From assembly GCA_037179385.1 (NCBI GenBank), contig CM074188.1, forward strand, positions 18,307,318 to 18,371,317: DNA of 64,000 nt, given 5' to 3'. Shown in pieces: positions 23,701-36,043 of this stretch. This DNA is from Holothuria scabra (taxonomy: Eukaryota > Echinodermata > Holothuroidea > Aspidochirotida > Holothuriidae). Every line of letters begins with the position of its first letter. Positions within the stretch are counted from its first letter, which is position 1. A program made the position numbers and the translations under genes. A model generated the notes under the pieces. That model did no database searches and was not told where the DNA came from. It saw only the letters and a program-made list of their open reading frames with translations.

Positions 23701-26092
23701 CCAGTCTCGGAATATTGCATTGAGTAAGTATTGACAGTCATATGAAGCAAGTTTGAATAGTTGAATTCTCTAGGCAATCAGTTTGCAGTGGAGATGTAGT
23801 TCTCAAAGCCACCATACAGACCTGGCCTGCACTTTCTTCTTTAAATATCCAGCAGACATTTTCCTTCCAGCCTTACAAGAAGATAATGCCATATAGTAGG
23901 TATAGTAGGTATTGTAGGTGTTTTTTTTTTCAGAAAAGTTGATGCAGTTCCTGTAGTGCTAGTGCCTTCAAGGATACAAAGAAGAGCATAATATAAATAA
24001 GTAATATGTCACATGTAGTAATTAAAACAACCTTTTAGTTTCAGTAAACTGTTGAAAATGTTGTACTCTTGAAGGTTAGTTTACTCTGGTATGATATTTT
24101 AACTTACTTCATGCTATGTACATAAAGCCATGTTGGAGATTCTTGTGACAGACAGAGGCTACTGAGCTGTTACATGAATGACACGTAGGCCTGGATTAAT
24201 GTGATGTTTATTTCATATGATGTTAATTAAAATGCAAAATAGTTAGCAAATGAAACATGAGAGATGTACGCTAGCTTGTGAAGGGAATCATTTTCAAAAA
24301 ATGTGGATACTCATGTCGATTAGTTATGAAAGAGTAACCTTTGTAATAAGTGACTGCTCTTCCATTGACCAATTCAGAAGATGCTGTAGGGAGCTAATGC
24401 TTTCATTACAACAGGCAGTTGCATGCACCGCAATTGTTCTGATTTATTAAACATGACAGCTACCTGACAGGGTTAGTCAATTAGCAACAAAAGTTTATGT
24501 GCTTTTTGAGGAGCTAAAGATGTAGCCATCTTACCAGAACTGGTGGGAACCATCTGGAATGAAGAGATTCACCATTTAAAGAAGCCTATCAGTGGCAAAC
24601 ATAGTTTGACAAGAAACTTTGTCATGTGGGGTAGCTAGAACCCTTTTTTCTAATTTGGAGGGTAAGGAGGGGGGGGGGGCTTTAAATGATTGATAGATTT
24701 ATATACAGTTACACTTCGGGTATCAGTGGAGAGAAGTTCTTATTGCCACCCCCCATTACCTCGTTAACAGGGCTGCATGTGTACTCTGTTACATGTACAG
24801 CATTTCATTAGGCCATTTAACTGACGACATAGACCTGTTTGAGGGCTATTTAATACCCTGGTGTTTTAAAATGAGGTTAGGTAATGGATTATAGCAAACA
24901 CCCTGAAAAGTGTTAAAATCTTTGGTCTAGTAAACTAAGTTCTCCTGAGGTCGTGTGTACTGTTTCAGACAACCATCATGGCCAGACTATCCCTGGATGC
25001 AACTTGCTGTCACAAGTCAATTAAGCATTCAGTGGAAATTGTTGGCATTATTTCAACAGTACTGAGCTGGTTGGATACTGCATTCTTATCCTTTGAACAT
25101 GGTCATCCAATTTATTTCTAATCATACTGTATATAATGCTTTCATCAAGCAAACCCTTCCTAATCTTTTGTGCATCACACAACTATTCTTTATTGATTTT
25201 GTCCTGATTTAGGGGGTGAAAAGCCAATTGTCGAGCTAGCTAGGCCATCGTATATGATCAGCCTGAGTGTAGTCTGAAATCCGTCAATTCACACAAGTCT
25301 TTCAAATTGTGGGATATATTTTACTAAAACACTATGTAACTCAATTGTAGGACAAAGAGTGTTGTGCTTGAAGTAATTTCATACTGGCAATGACTAAAGT
25401 TCTGTCCCTTTCACAGCTGTTTAAGATATATCAGCCTTAATTTGAAGGTGTATCCCGGTAGAAACTACTGTAGCATTAATTATACACTCAATTAAATAAC
25501 AATTAAGGATCCACATGCAACGTGATGGAAGTTGAATTTGTTTCTTGCTTTATTAAGTTGTATCGGACCTTGGGAATTTGTGCCCATAATCTGGGGAAAG
25601 TTTCTCCCTTTTTCAATTTTATATGGCATATACACGTACGTAATACTACACATCGCCAAGCAAAGGTTTTTTCGCAGAATTACTGCCAATGTCTACTAAT
25701 TGCCATCGTATTTGCTCGTATCTCTTTCCTTACCTTCTCACAGCTTTAAACATCAAAAATAACTCGTTAATTAAAGTTGATAAAGCGTTCCCTGGAAGCC
25801 GTGCCGTCAATCTCATGTTAATTTTAGGAAAAGTTGCCCTCGCCGATATCTCTTGTTATTGCCGACGATTGTTCGTTGTATGTGGTATTTGCAAATGTCT
25901 TGCAGAAATCCACATCACCAGAATGAGTACCGTCTAGTACTTCCATGCTTCAACATCCCTCCGTCGATTCCACGAACATTTTTCACGGCCAAGAAGGGTG
26001 ATGGCGCTGTAACAGTTTTTGATGCGCGAAGGAGAAAAGAACAATTCTAAAAACATGCTGCCGCCCCCGTTTCGCTCCACGATACAGTGTCT

Positions 26093-26096
26093 TTAA
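26093..26096. repeat. TTAA target-site duplication, right side of copy B
   Basis: It directly follows GTGTCT of the terminal repeat and pairs with 10081-10084. Confidence 0.85.
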
Positions 26097-27905
26097 GTAT
26101 CTTTTAGATAATGAGTTACTTAATCTGTCACCGCATGGTTTCCTGCCAAGTACATCTTGTGTTACTAACTTACTGAGCTTTCTTGAAGATGTCTTTTCAT
26201 CTCTTGATCCTGGGAATGGCATCGATGTCATTTACCTTGACTTTTCAAAGGCCTTTGATAAAGTTCCATTAGGTAGGCTTATGGTTAAACTGCGTAGATT
26301 AGAGGTTCAGGGCAATTGTGCTGATTGGATAAATTCGTGGCTTCATGGTAGATCTCAGAGAGTTGCTGTCAATGGTAACTTCTCTTCTAGGAAAGAATTC
26401 ACAAGTAAAGTTCTTGGCCCACTTCTTTTCTTAATTTTCTTCAATGATATTGATAGCTCTCTTACCGTATAAGTAAGTCTGCAGATGATACTAAGCTTTA
26501 TAGGAAGATCAGCATTTTGGATGATGCCTTACTGCTGCCGAAAGATCGGGATAGGTTATTATCTTGGTCTCAGACTTGACAAATGTCTTCAGTTTAATGC
26601 AGACTGATTGTAAAGTCCTTCATTTTGGTTCTAAAAGTTTTAGCTATGATTGTAACACGAATGGTAGTGTTTTAAGTAACGACACTTTCGAGAAAGATCT
26701 GGGTGTTGTAATTACTGGGGATTTAAAGTCTTCAAGGCAGTGTGCAGTAACTGCTGCAAAGGCTAATTGAGTGCTTGGATTGATTAAGAGGAATTTCATC
26801 CTACAGTTTTAGTAAGGATATAATGTGCTATATTTGTATAAGCAGTTGGTAAGACCCCATCTTGACTATGCCGCTCAGGCTTGGAGTCCCTTCCATGAAA
26901 AGGATAAGTTCCTTTTAGAGCAAGTTCAGAGGAGAGCCACTCCCCTTATACCTGAGGTGAGAAATTTACCTTATCATGTTAGGCTTAAACATCCTGGGCT
27001 TTCCACATTGGAGCTGAGAAGTTCCAGGTTTACAAGTTTCTAATCCCCTTTTTTTCTTGTAGTTATTTAAGGGTTCAAAGTAATTCTCGGGTTCGTGGGA
27101 CTTCCCCTGCAAGGCCGACATTAGGAAGTTTTGTTTCTCCCATAGAGTTGAAAACAAGTGGAATTGTATAACATAACAGGTTGAAGGGCAAAGGAGGGCC
27201 AAAGCCCCATAAGATGCCCTGAAGTCCAGGCCCTAATCATTTAACTCTTCGAAGATCCAATGCCAGAGTGAGTGTGGATGAACACCGGCGAACTTCGCCT
27301 TCTCTTTTCGACTAGTGCTCAGAGGTAACGAGGCAGGCGTGTACTAATAGCTCCCAGTCCTGCTCCCGGGACCGCCATTTAACGTCCCCATAACGCGGAC
27401 GTGAGCGTATCCCCAGTCTTTAGCCACTTTCCCAAAGGCTGGAGGGGTGGAGGTTATACTTGCTCTGCACCACTGCTCAACAGCTGAAATGAGCAAGCGG
27501 ACAACTTCCTGAACGGACAACTTCCTGAAACGGACAACCAACTTGAAATACCCAATTTTGTAATTCACCAATTTTAAACCCCCTCAGCATCACTGTGAAC
27601 AGCTACCCCGGAAAATTTCCAAGTGGTTCCACCGGGATTTGATCCGTGGACCTTCAGTATGCAAGGCAGTACGCTCAAACCACCGAGCCATCTCCACCCA
27701 CAAATGCCAGATTTGGGTAGTTAACTCCCCGTCAGTACACTGCTTTAAGGTTAACATTGACAAGTTTTTCCATGACTGTGCCAATTTGATTGTCTGAGGC
27801 TGTTTCTTTAGGTCTGGTGAATTGACTTTTGGATATAGGGTTAGGACTTCACGGCATCTTATGGAGCATTAGCCATCCTTTGCCCTTCAACCTGTTATGT
27901 TATGT
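26097..27905 (+). pseudogene. LINE (CR1/jockey type) right half: reverse transcriptase to 3' tail
   Basis: It continues the ORF broken at 10080. Visible blocks are HGFLPSTSCVTNLLSF (about 26128), motif A with the catalytic Asp in YLDFSKAFDKVP (about 26232-26268), a shortened LGPLLFLIFFNDI block (PQGS missing), a decayed motif C SADDTKLY (about 26478-26500), and the thumb segment LYKQLVRPHLDYAAQAWSP (about 26829-26890). Frame breaks occur throughout. The 3' region is interrupted by a SINE at about 27165-27700, then resumes and ends at CAACCTGTTATG with a short TTATG-type tail. This family is normally mobilised by target-primed reverse transcription; this copy is inactive. Confidence 0.85.
27165..27700 (-). 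mobile_element. tRNA-Ala-like SINE sharing the LINE 3' tail, inserted in the LINE
   Basis: Read on the minus strand, the head (about 27700-27625) has A-box-like TGGCTCGGTGG, an anticodon-arm-like CTTGCATACTGAAGG and B-box-like GGATCAAATCCC, closest to tRNA-Ala(TGC). A conserved GC-rich body follows (CCGGGAGCAGGACTGGG region). The last ~75 bp (27240-27165) matches the 3' end of the surrounding LINE, ending TTCAACCTGTTATGTTAT. The LINE copy at 28270-28690 reads uninterrupted at this position, giving an empty-site comparison. Confidence 0.8.
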
Positions 27906-28268
27906 TACATCTGTACGACTCATAGATCACAGAGTAAGACGTATAGGTTGGTCCTCAAGTGGACGTAATGCTCCTGGCTTCGGGACCGGCTCCGAGCAGT
28001 GAAAGTTTTGGTTTCGCCAAATGGCCCTTTGCCAGAGGGTCGGGAGGACTGTGGAAAAAGTCTCATGCACTCTGAGCTTATTGAAGAAGATAACAACTTT
28101 TCAAATGGTGTCGCGTGCCCCTCCCATACAGTAAGACCCCCTCCGAGTTGTATTTCTATATGGGCCTGCTATGAATTAATTGTGTGCGAAGTCCATTAGC
28201 CTAGGTGTAATTGTGATATCAACAGTTAAAAAGGGACTGAACTTTTCGATATTATTTTATCTTTTTGA
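27906..28268. other. No gene or clear repeat seen
   Basis: Unique-looking sequence between two LINE 3' ends. A 66-codon ORF at 27999-28199 has no recognised feature. Confidence 0.4.
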
Positions 28269-28269
28269 C

Positions 28270-28690
28270 ATATTGAGCTGAGAAGGATTAGGGGAGACAT
28301 GCTCCAGGTTTTCAAGTTCCTTTGTGAAAGAAATCCCCTGCTGACTTGTAGTTATTTAAGGGTTCAAGGTAATTCTCGGGTGCGTGGGCATTGTAAAAAG
28401 CCTGAAAAGCCTTTTGCAAGGCTTGACATTAGGAAGTTTAGTTTCTCCCATAGAGTTGTCAACGAGTGGAATTGTCTACCAGATTGGGTAGTTAACTCCC
28501 CCTCAGTTCACTGCTTTAAGGTTAACATTGACAGGTTTTTCCATGGCTGTGGTAGAATCTGATTGTTTGGGGCTGTAGTCAAGCTTTGGTGGTTTGACTT
28601 TTGATTAGGGCTTGGTCTTCAGGGCATCTTATGGGGCCTTGGCCCTCCTTTGCCCTTCAACCTGTTATGTTATGTTATGTTATGTTATAT
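28270..28690 (+). pseudogene. Second LINE 3' end, 5' truncated
   Basis: The frame at 28299-28562 encodes the C-terminal end of a CR1-like reverse transcriptase protein: RGDMLQVFKFL, then KPFARLDIRKFSFSHRVVNE and WNCLPDWVVNSPS. It ends at a stop and is followed by the same 3' UTR as the first LINE and a TTATG repeat (about 28665-28688). Only the last ~90 residues remain, the usual result of incomplete reverse transcription. Confidence 0.85.
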
Positions 28691-30609
28691 ATACACTTTG
28701 GGTGGACCACGCAGTTAACTAGCCGACTTTGCCTTTTGATATCTATTGTCCCCAACCTCCGCTTCCCGGAAAAATCGCATCCTCAATGAGTAATATTGTG
28801 TAAGATCAACTCCATGATCTAGTTTCCTACGGTTGTTCAGTGGAAATACCAACAACATTAGGGGGTTTCCCGGTTGCGCAAGATCCCTCCATATATTAAT
28901 GTGTGTGTTGGTGTTACCACCTCCTTGGGTTATGTACCAAGCAACCCCGTGTATTACGTGCAACTACCATACATGTTCGGAGCTGTTACACCGACTGTTG
29001 TTATAAGCTCAACGTACGTACATTCTAATTACACTGAACATGCACGCTGTCCAATTGCCGAGCTAGTTGTGCATCGAAGCTTTCTACACGAGTACGGAGT
29101 AAAATGGGACCACCTTGTTTTCCATGACATGGTAAACATAACGTATTTAAAAGGTATAACGGCACGTTTATTTCAGAGGTTTTTTTGCCAGAATTCTCAC
29201 TTGAGAAACAGCAGGACTGTAACTTTGGAAGAAACGTAGACCTAACGTTACTACTACTAGTATAGTATAAGGTAGTAGGCTACTCCCATGATACTACATT
29301 ATAAGGCCTGACACTGCAGTAATAGCAATACTAATAATCCTGGCTAGGCTGACACAGCAAACTTAGCCGAAACTCGCAGTTCCGTACATATAGCTCCCAC
29401 AATGTAGTTCACTGTGTATCACACTACCAGTATCTAACAGTCAACCAAATAACCAAAGTGCTAGTACTTAGTGCTGTGAATGTGTGTGTGACCTTTCTCA
29501 ACACAAAGAGATGCCAATGTGAGGGAGTGGCTGGTAGTGAGCCAGATTCGAAAGTTTGCAATGTGTGCTGGGGATTTTAATAAAGATCAAGAGAATTGCG
29601 CCGCCAGTACAATCTAAGTGGAGTGCCACCATCGGTCGTGGTGGAGCTAGGCCTACTGAGAAAATTTTGGTTAAACTACCTCCTACTATGCATCACCAAA
29701 ACGCCTTTTCCAGGCTTTGTGCTTACCTTTCCACCCTCCGACTTTGCACATTTTTGAGCCACCAACGTCTGATGATGCATGCGGTATATGCCAGTTTGCA
29801 CTGTACATGCGTACTCTCTAGCAGTCAGCCTATGAACATACTTCCATACAAGTTAAAACAGCCAGTGATAAAATAAATGTCTATACTTTTTTTTACAGTA
29901 CGTAGTATGCACTTACGTACTAAATTACATTGATTGCTTGCCACCAAGGCAGGGCAGCTGCATGATAGTTGATACACACCAGCCTTTGGTTGGAAAAGGC
30001 ATCATATGTATGACCGGAGCAAACAGAGTCAGCGCCACGGGAAGGCAGTTACTGATGTATTTACGTACATGGATTATTGACTACATTCATGCCTTCTATA
30101 TGCCGTACAATAAGAAACAGTACATACAGCTACTGTAAATGTCAGTTTCACGAACAGTGGTACGACAATATTCTACAATCTGCATGGTATCCATAATGTA
30201 CAGAGTTTAGACTTTTCTGAGGTATGGTTTCAAGATTTTTGGTTGAGGTAACTTATTTTGCCAATAAATTGCAAAAGTGTTATCAAACTTGCATTGCGCA
30301 GCTGCAGTTGTTAGTTGTTATATTGCATGGTTAGACACTTCAAGACTCATATTTTTGGAGGGATATAAATCCCCGCGCAGGGCAAACTTTCCAATCAGGA
30401 GAGTGAGATAATATACAAATAATGTAGGGTACAACTATAGAATGCCGCCGATAAAAAAGTCCACGGTGTAGCTGGCTACAGCGTCGCACTCGCGCGTTCA
30501 AATACAATAAGCACAGTATAGTGAAATAAACAGAGAGTTCAGATACAATAAGCACAGTATATTCAGAAATAAACAGAGAGGTTGTGACTCACATTTGATT
30601 TCCATTCAT
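28691..30609. other. Intergenic; short unrecognised ORFs and a module fragment
   Basis: A 121-codon ORF (28874-29239) has no recognisable domain. About 29600-29665 carries the GCCACCATCGGT...GAAAATTTTGG module seen also at 6365. Nothing else can be supported. Confidence 0.4.
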
Positions 30610-31345
30610 ACTTTTTAGGACTTAATCTTGCGAGTTATAAAAAACTTGCGAATTAAAAATCTTAAAAAGCGAGTTACAAAATCTTGGGAATTATAAAAGT
30701 TATAAATTTGCGAATAAATGAAACAAAAACTTCCAAAAGATTTCTAAATGAAACAAAATCTTGTGAATTAAAAAACCTCCAAAAGATTTCTAAATGACAC
30801 AAAATCATGCGAATTAAAAAACAATGAAACAATATCTTGCGAATTAAAAAACATAAAAAACATTGCAAACAAAATCTTGAGAATTATGTTCGTACATTTT
30901 AGGACTTAATCTTGCGAGTTATAAAAGTATAAATGAAACAAAATCTTGCGAATTATGTAAGTTATAATTTGCGAATTGTAAATAGGGACCTCAACAAAAT
31001 CTTGTTAACGGTGATAATGAAACAAAATCTTGCGAATTATAAAAGTCATAAATAAAATACAGTTGTAAATAGGGGCCTCAACAAAATTTTGTTAACGGTG
31101 AAACAAAAACTTCCAAAAGATTTCTAAATTAAACAAAATCTTGCGAATTAAAAAACATTGCCAATTGTAAAGCAAAATCTTGCGAATTATAAAAGTTGTA
31201 ATTTGCGAATTGTAAAAAACACAAATGCAGGACAAAAGATCTACAAGATGATATCTAAATGAACAAAATCTTACAAAAGATTTCTAAATGAAACAAAATC
31301 GAAATGTAATATTTAGATGAAAATTAGATGAAACAAAATCTATTT
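30610..31345. repeat. Degenerate minisatellite, units like AAACAAAATCTTGCGAATTA
   Basis: Variants of ACAAAATCTTGCGAATTA, TTCCAAAAGATTTCTAAATG and TTTAGGACTTAATCTTGCGAG recur across ~735 bp. Groups of units are themselves repeated (about 30615 and 30897), a higher-order arrangement. No coding potential. It abuts the transposase exon at 31388. Confidence 0.8.
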
Positions 31346-31387
31346 TCCATGATATATGAATTGCATGAGAATTTGGCATTGACAAAA

Positions 31388-31662
31388 TCACTGGGGATTA
31401 TTATAAATTTCAGCGACATCTCGAATGAATTCTGCGAAAAAATCTTCGTTCCTGCGCTTGTAGCGGTATAAGAATTCTGCCAGATATGAGGCATAGTGAT
31501 ATTTTCTTCGCCCGTGTGTTGGAAGTGATGACTTAAGCTGCCTCCAGTGGCCCTCTATTTTGTTAGTGTGTGCACCGTGATCATTGACGAATTCTACTAA
31601 ATGATTGACAGATTCATGTTTGTATCCCAAATCACTCAAACAGTGGTAAGCTTTCCAGCAGT
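31388..31662 (-). pseudogene. ISXO2/Merlin-type transposase, last exon only
   Basis: On the minus strand an acceptor-like ...GTATCAG|AC at 31662 leads into DCWKAYHCLSDLG, HESVNHLVEFVNDHGAHTN and KIEGHWRQLKSSLP, ending EIYNNPQ and a stop. This is the C-terminal half of the ISXO2-like DDE domain of Merlin/IS1595-type elements. The Asp of DCWKAY and the Glu of IEGHWR fit the second and third catalytic positions. The upstream part with the first Asp was not found, so the gene is truncated or its earlier exons have been lost. The reading frame itself is intact. Confidence 0.8.
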
Positions 31663-31794
31663 CTGATACGATAGACTACAGAATGAATATATACATGCTT
31701 GTAGGCCTAGGAACATATATGAACACGAGTATATATAACAGATAGTCCTGTCAGACAGTACTCACGTTATCTGAAATCAGTCAACCAACCATTG

Positions 31795-31890
31795 CCTTTG
31801 TGGTGTATTCGGCAAGGCACATGCTCTGCTCTTGATGCTTTACCACTAGGGGTTCAAATCCATGTCATGACATTGCTTCTCTTTCTTCCA
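31795..31890 (+). repeat. Possible tRNA-derived SINE head
   Basis: It has an A-box-like TGGTGTATTCGG and an exact B box GGTTCAAATCC about 45 bp later. Flanks do not fold into a convincing tRNA acceptor stem, so a functional tRNA is unlikely. Confidence 0.35.
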
Positions 31891-34000
31891 GAGCACTAGC
31901 TAGTCACTTCTCTTCACAGCTACTGTAGTATGTAGGCCTACCAATGGACCTATTTTTTGGATGAAAAAATGTGGCCTTGTAGTTGAAAAAGGTTTCAAAT
32001 TGTAGACTGAACTTTTCTCTGAAAATCCTTGTATCAATGCCCTGTTTCAGGTTGTGGGTCATTAAAAATGATGTCACTTCCAGGCATGGAAACTAAATTA
32101 GTACCAAACATTCCAATTAGACCCTAGCTATATAGTATGATGAGAGAGATGGAGATTGCTTGCTAAAGTCTGTCAGACAATGCATACTTGAAAGTAAGTT
32201 AATCCCCTTTAAGGGACAAAATTTGATTGACAGGTCACTTTGTTTTTGTTGTTAGACTTTTGTTGACTGTCTTTTTTAATGAAGATCTTCTTCATTCATT
32301 TTCCAATTATACTGTAACAAAGACCATTGTCAAGATACTGCTTTGATCTTTATATGCTTCATACATCCCAAGTCTCCGAAGTATTCCTAGTTAGAGAACC
32401 ACACAAATTAGCAAATAATTCAGTAGATCCTATCTCACAGCACATTCTGTCAACCGCTCGTGCTGCTTTACAATGCATAATCCTAGCTAGGTGCATAGGG
32501 AACTATGTTTGCTGTCACAACATTGTTATCAGTTAACCATCGCAGCGGGTATGGAATATATTCCCGTCACTGCGTAAATTGTGTAATAACGTCGTGCAAC
32601 ACCGCTTTCAATAGCGGAAATAAATGCGCACTTTGCAGGTTACAGGCGGGGCTTGTCTCAGCGCATTTCCCATCAAACGACATTCTTAACTGTCTTGACA
32701 GTTCTTGACGTTCTTGTCTGTATTTTTTCATGGCTAGAATGCCATGGGAGATGTACCAAGATATATATCGGAAATCACCTGCTGCATGGTACTATCGCCC
32801 TTGACATACCGAGTAAATATTTGCAAACTGTGCCGGTACCGCATCAAAATTTACCTCAAAAATAACGATTGAATATTGTGTTTAGGAGAGATTTTAGTCA
32901 TTGCTCCTTTGTAATTATCTGCATAATACTATTTTGGCAAATCTCTCAATACAATATTCTTCTAGGTTACTGGAAAAAATTCAGTACCGTACTGAACTTT
33001 TTGGCAGAAACCTAGGGACATTGGGTCAACTGATTTGCCAAAAAAGTGCCACCATTTTGTGTGTAGACACTTCAAAAATTTTTGAAAAGGGGAGGGGGAC
33101 ACCACCTCCCCTTATACCCCTCCCAAGGGGTGGAAATACACCAATGGACAGATCAGTTGGACCTGCATCTAGCCTCTCTGGACTTGGGAGCTATGGTGCT
33201 TATCCGACATGTGTAAAATGTTTTCACCATTTTGATCAAATGGCTGTTCAGCCACTGTTAAACTGCACTGTTCTCTTTTTATTTGAAGGGATTCATTAAG
33301 CAAAGAAGTGTACCTGTTTAAAATTCAACAGTAGTCTAAATATTTGTTTTGATATTTCAAACAATTCTGGTTTGTTCCTTAACCAGCAGCGAGGGTATCT
33401 TTGTTTAAGAAGTAGTAAAGAATCACAATTTACCTTTTTCAAACATTACACCTGGCGGAACCATGTTGAAATATTTTGGCTCTCTTTGATGGCTGGCAAT
33501 GTGATGCTAAGGCTCAGAATAATCCTCTGATCTCTCTCGGTTGTAGCAGACATCAGAACCATTGTCCCTACTGTGTAATCCCTATTACATAGTTCAGAGG
33601 AATTTCAGGAATCAGTTAATATGAGGCCTAAGTGACAGCTGAGCTCCTAGTACAAAGGAAAAGCTGCGTGAGCAATCTTCATCTCTTTCAGTTCCCTTCT
33701 AGGCCTTGGACCTACACACCATATGCAAAAACAAAGCAAGGTGTGCATGGTGTCTTTCTTTATTCTAAAATTCACAACAAACAAAAAATTCTGTTGAAAA
33801 ACAATTGTGGGTATAAAATGGAAGTATGCTGAAAATTTTGTGTTAGCCTACAGGTGTGCTTCCACAATGACAGTGCAAATGTTAGGGTGTTGTGGTAAAT
33901 CTATGCTTGTCATATTTTAGACTAATACTTTTAGTTAGAACTGACATTGTACCTGCATGCCAAACTTAGTCCTGCATAACTTTACTGTGATTGGGGACAG
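31891..34000. other. Intergenic; no gene recognised
   Basis: ORFs here (for example 32901-33299) lack recognisable domains and start without ATG or lie in low-complexity sequence such as 33085-33130. Confidence 0.4.
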
Positions 34001-34004
34001 CTTG

Positions 34005-34700
34005 ATATTCACAAGGTTTATTATTCATAAGGGTTGTTTTTCATAACATAATGAACCACAGAAATAAGTGAGGTTCATTGTTCATAGGGTTTGCTATTCA
34101 TAATTGTGAAAAAGGTTCTTTGTCATAATGACAAAAAGGTTCAATGTTCATAATCCAAAAGAGGGTTCATTAATAATTCAGAAAAAGGTGCAATTCTCAT
34201 GATCAAAAATAAGGTTTGCTATTAACAATAAAAAAGGTTAGCTATTCAAAATGGAATGAAGGGTTCGTTGTTCATAATTGAAATAATGATTCACTATTCA
34301 TAGTCCCTTCTCCAAAATGTAACTAGTCTATTTGAAAGGTAGATTGCAACTAATCTAGATTAAACATGTAAAACACTGTCAACATGTTATGGATAACACA
34401 TTTGCCTATCATTCCTGAAAATTTAATGCCCTTTTCTTTTTTTATGAATATTGGGCCCTTTTTTCTATCATAAATATTGAAGTCCTTTTCTAATTATGAA
34501 TAACTAACCCTTTTTTCTATTTTAATATCATACCTTTTTTCAATTATAAGTATTGGACTCTTTTTGGAGCCCTTTTTTAATTGTGAATAATGAACCTAAT
34601 GAACAACAAACCTTTTAAACAATTATGAACAACAAACCCTTTAAATAATGAACTTCATGACTAAAGAACCTTATGAGCATTGACCCTTATGAGTGAAAAT
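34005..34700. repeat. Inverted pair of degenerate short tandem arrays
   Basis: From 34005 to about 34310, units like AAAAAGGTTCATTATTCATAAT repeat every ~30 bp. From about 34425 to 34700 the complementary form (ATTATGAATAACTAACCCTTTTT) repeats, with a ~115-bp spacer around 34311-34425. A transcript could form a long imperfect hairpin. Confidence 0.7.
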
Positions 34701-36043
34701 ACTTACGAAAATTTGGTAGGTATGAACCATCAGTTTACTCACACTCCATTTTACATTTTTATCAGGTTACTATCCATATCATTAAATCTATGTGGGAAGT
34801 TTCTTTACAGGGATGTTTTGACTTCCCATCCCTGCGAGATGTCGTGGTAAAAAGGAGGAACCGTTTGTTAGCCAGAAAACAAAAAGGTTTTGATTTGGGG
34901 ATATTTTGACTGGTAAAGTGCCTAAAAGACTACTGTAAGTCGAACGTGACGAATATGTACCACAATACCAGTGAAGAAAATTTTGGAAAACCTAGACGAC
35001 AGGCTGTCCAAGCTACTGTAGCAATGTACAGTACACTACCCCAAACATAATTGGCAAGGTCACACAGATTGCAACTTATCACCAAGGACTTTACAAAATT
35101 TTGCATTTTTTCTGCCTAAACCGTACTGCATCTCACTTTTATGAATAATTCAAAAACATTACATTTGCTGCTTTTTATGGGTTGTATGGAGCTATGATTC
35201 ATTAAAACAAAAAACGTCTCAAAAATGGAGGAACATCTCTTGAAACATCAAGGACATCCCTCAACCTTTGTGGTTGATGTCAGAATACCAAACTACTGTA
35301 TTTAGTGAAAATCTATGTCTCCTGGATGTGTCCTTATAAGTTTCTCTGCTTTTGAGGACTATTTCTGTTTAATTGAACCGTAGCACAAAGTGGGGGATAT
35401 TTGTTAAGAATCTGGGAAGACTTTGGAGCTATGAAATATCTAGGATGTTCACCTGAATACCTTCGTATGAAATAGTTCCTTTGAGAATGATGCAATGAAA
35501 ACTCAAAAAAGAAATGCTAAAACACAAAACCTGGAGGCTGGAAGTAGGATAATACACCTACTGTTAGATTAGAACAGGCTAGCTTTTACATATATTCCCT
35601 TTAGTATAAATACAATTTTTCTTGTACGAAGGTTTGATTAAAAAAAAATCTTCATTTTTTGCATTTTGAAATTTTCCTTATGATGCAAATCTCCAAAAGG
35701 AAGGCAAAAAAAAAAAACCAAAGACACTGACGTAACCTGACAAATAGTCATCAGACATACTGCAATATTCTTTTTATAAAACAAGGTAGGCTGAGGACTT
35801 AATGTGAAAGTAGGAAATCAGGAAGTACAGTATATTTCACTTCTGCTTGTTATCCAGTATGCTGCTTTTGCTACTGAAAGTAGAGTCCGTTTTTGTTGGG
35901 TAGGTAATTTACATGTTTTATGAACACATAATTGATTGACATTTCACTTGCCATTGAGACTGTTTTCCTTGTGTCATTACTTTTTTTTAGAAGCAGGAAG
36001 TTCCTTCTTCTCTAATTTCCTTCTTTTTCTTTCTAATTTACAG

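Larger units (their letters stand above)
10085..26092 (+). mobile_element. Large (16,008 bp) TTAA-type DNA transposon, copy B, full length
   Basis: The left terminus begins AGACACGGTATCGTGG and the right terminus ends CCACGATACAGTGTCT. The inverted repeat is about 31 bp (through GGGGGCG) and then the ends diverge. TTAA is duplicated at 10081-10084 and 26093-26096. Removing the element and one TTAA rejoins the LINE reverse transcriptase in frame (KDSIL|KYLLDNE), good evidence for a single clean insertion. The interior has only short ORFs, none a recognised transposase. Scattered candidates are 18751-18957 (acidic, ending near a donor-like CTAG|GTAAAT) and 19622-19912. Nested elements are listed separately. 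It is probably a non-autonomous or decayed relative of Kolobok or piggyBac. Confidence 0.85.

Noticed and set aside
28874..29239. 121-codon ORF as a host gene
   Set aside because: No recognisable domain, no splice or regulatory context, and its start overlaps unremarkable intergenic DNA.
30610..31345. CRISPR-like array
   Set aside because: Units vary in length and sequence without regular spacers, and the context is eukaryotic; it is a minisatellite.
32901..33299. 132-codon ORF
   Set aside because: It lacks a standard ATG start, contains a low-complexity Pro/Gly-rich stretch and resembles nothing known to me.
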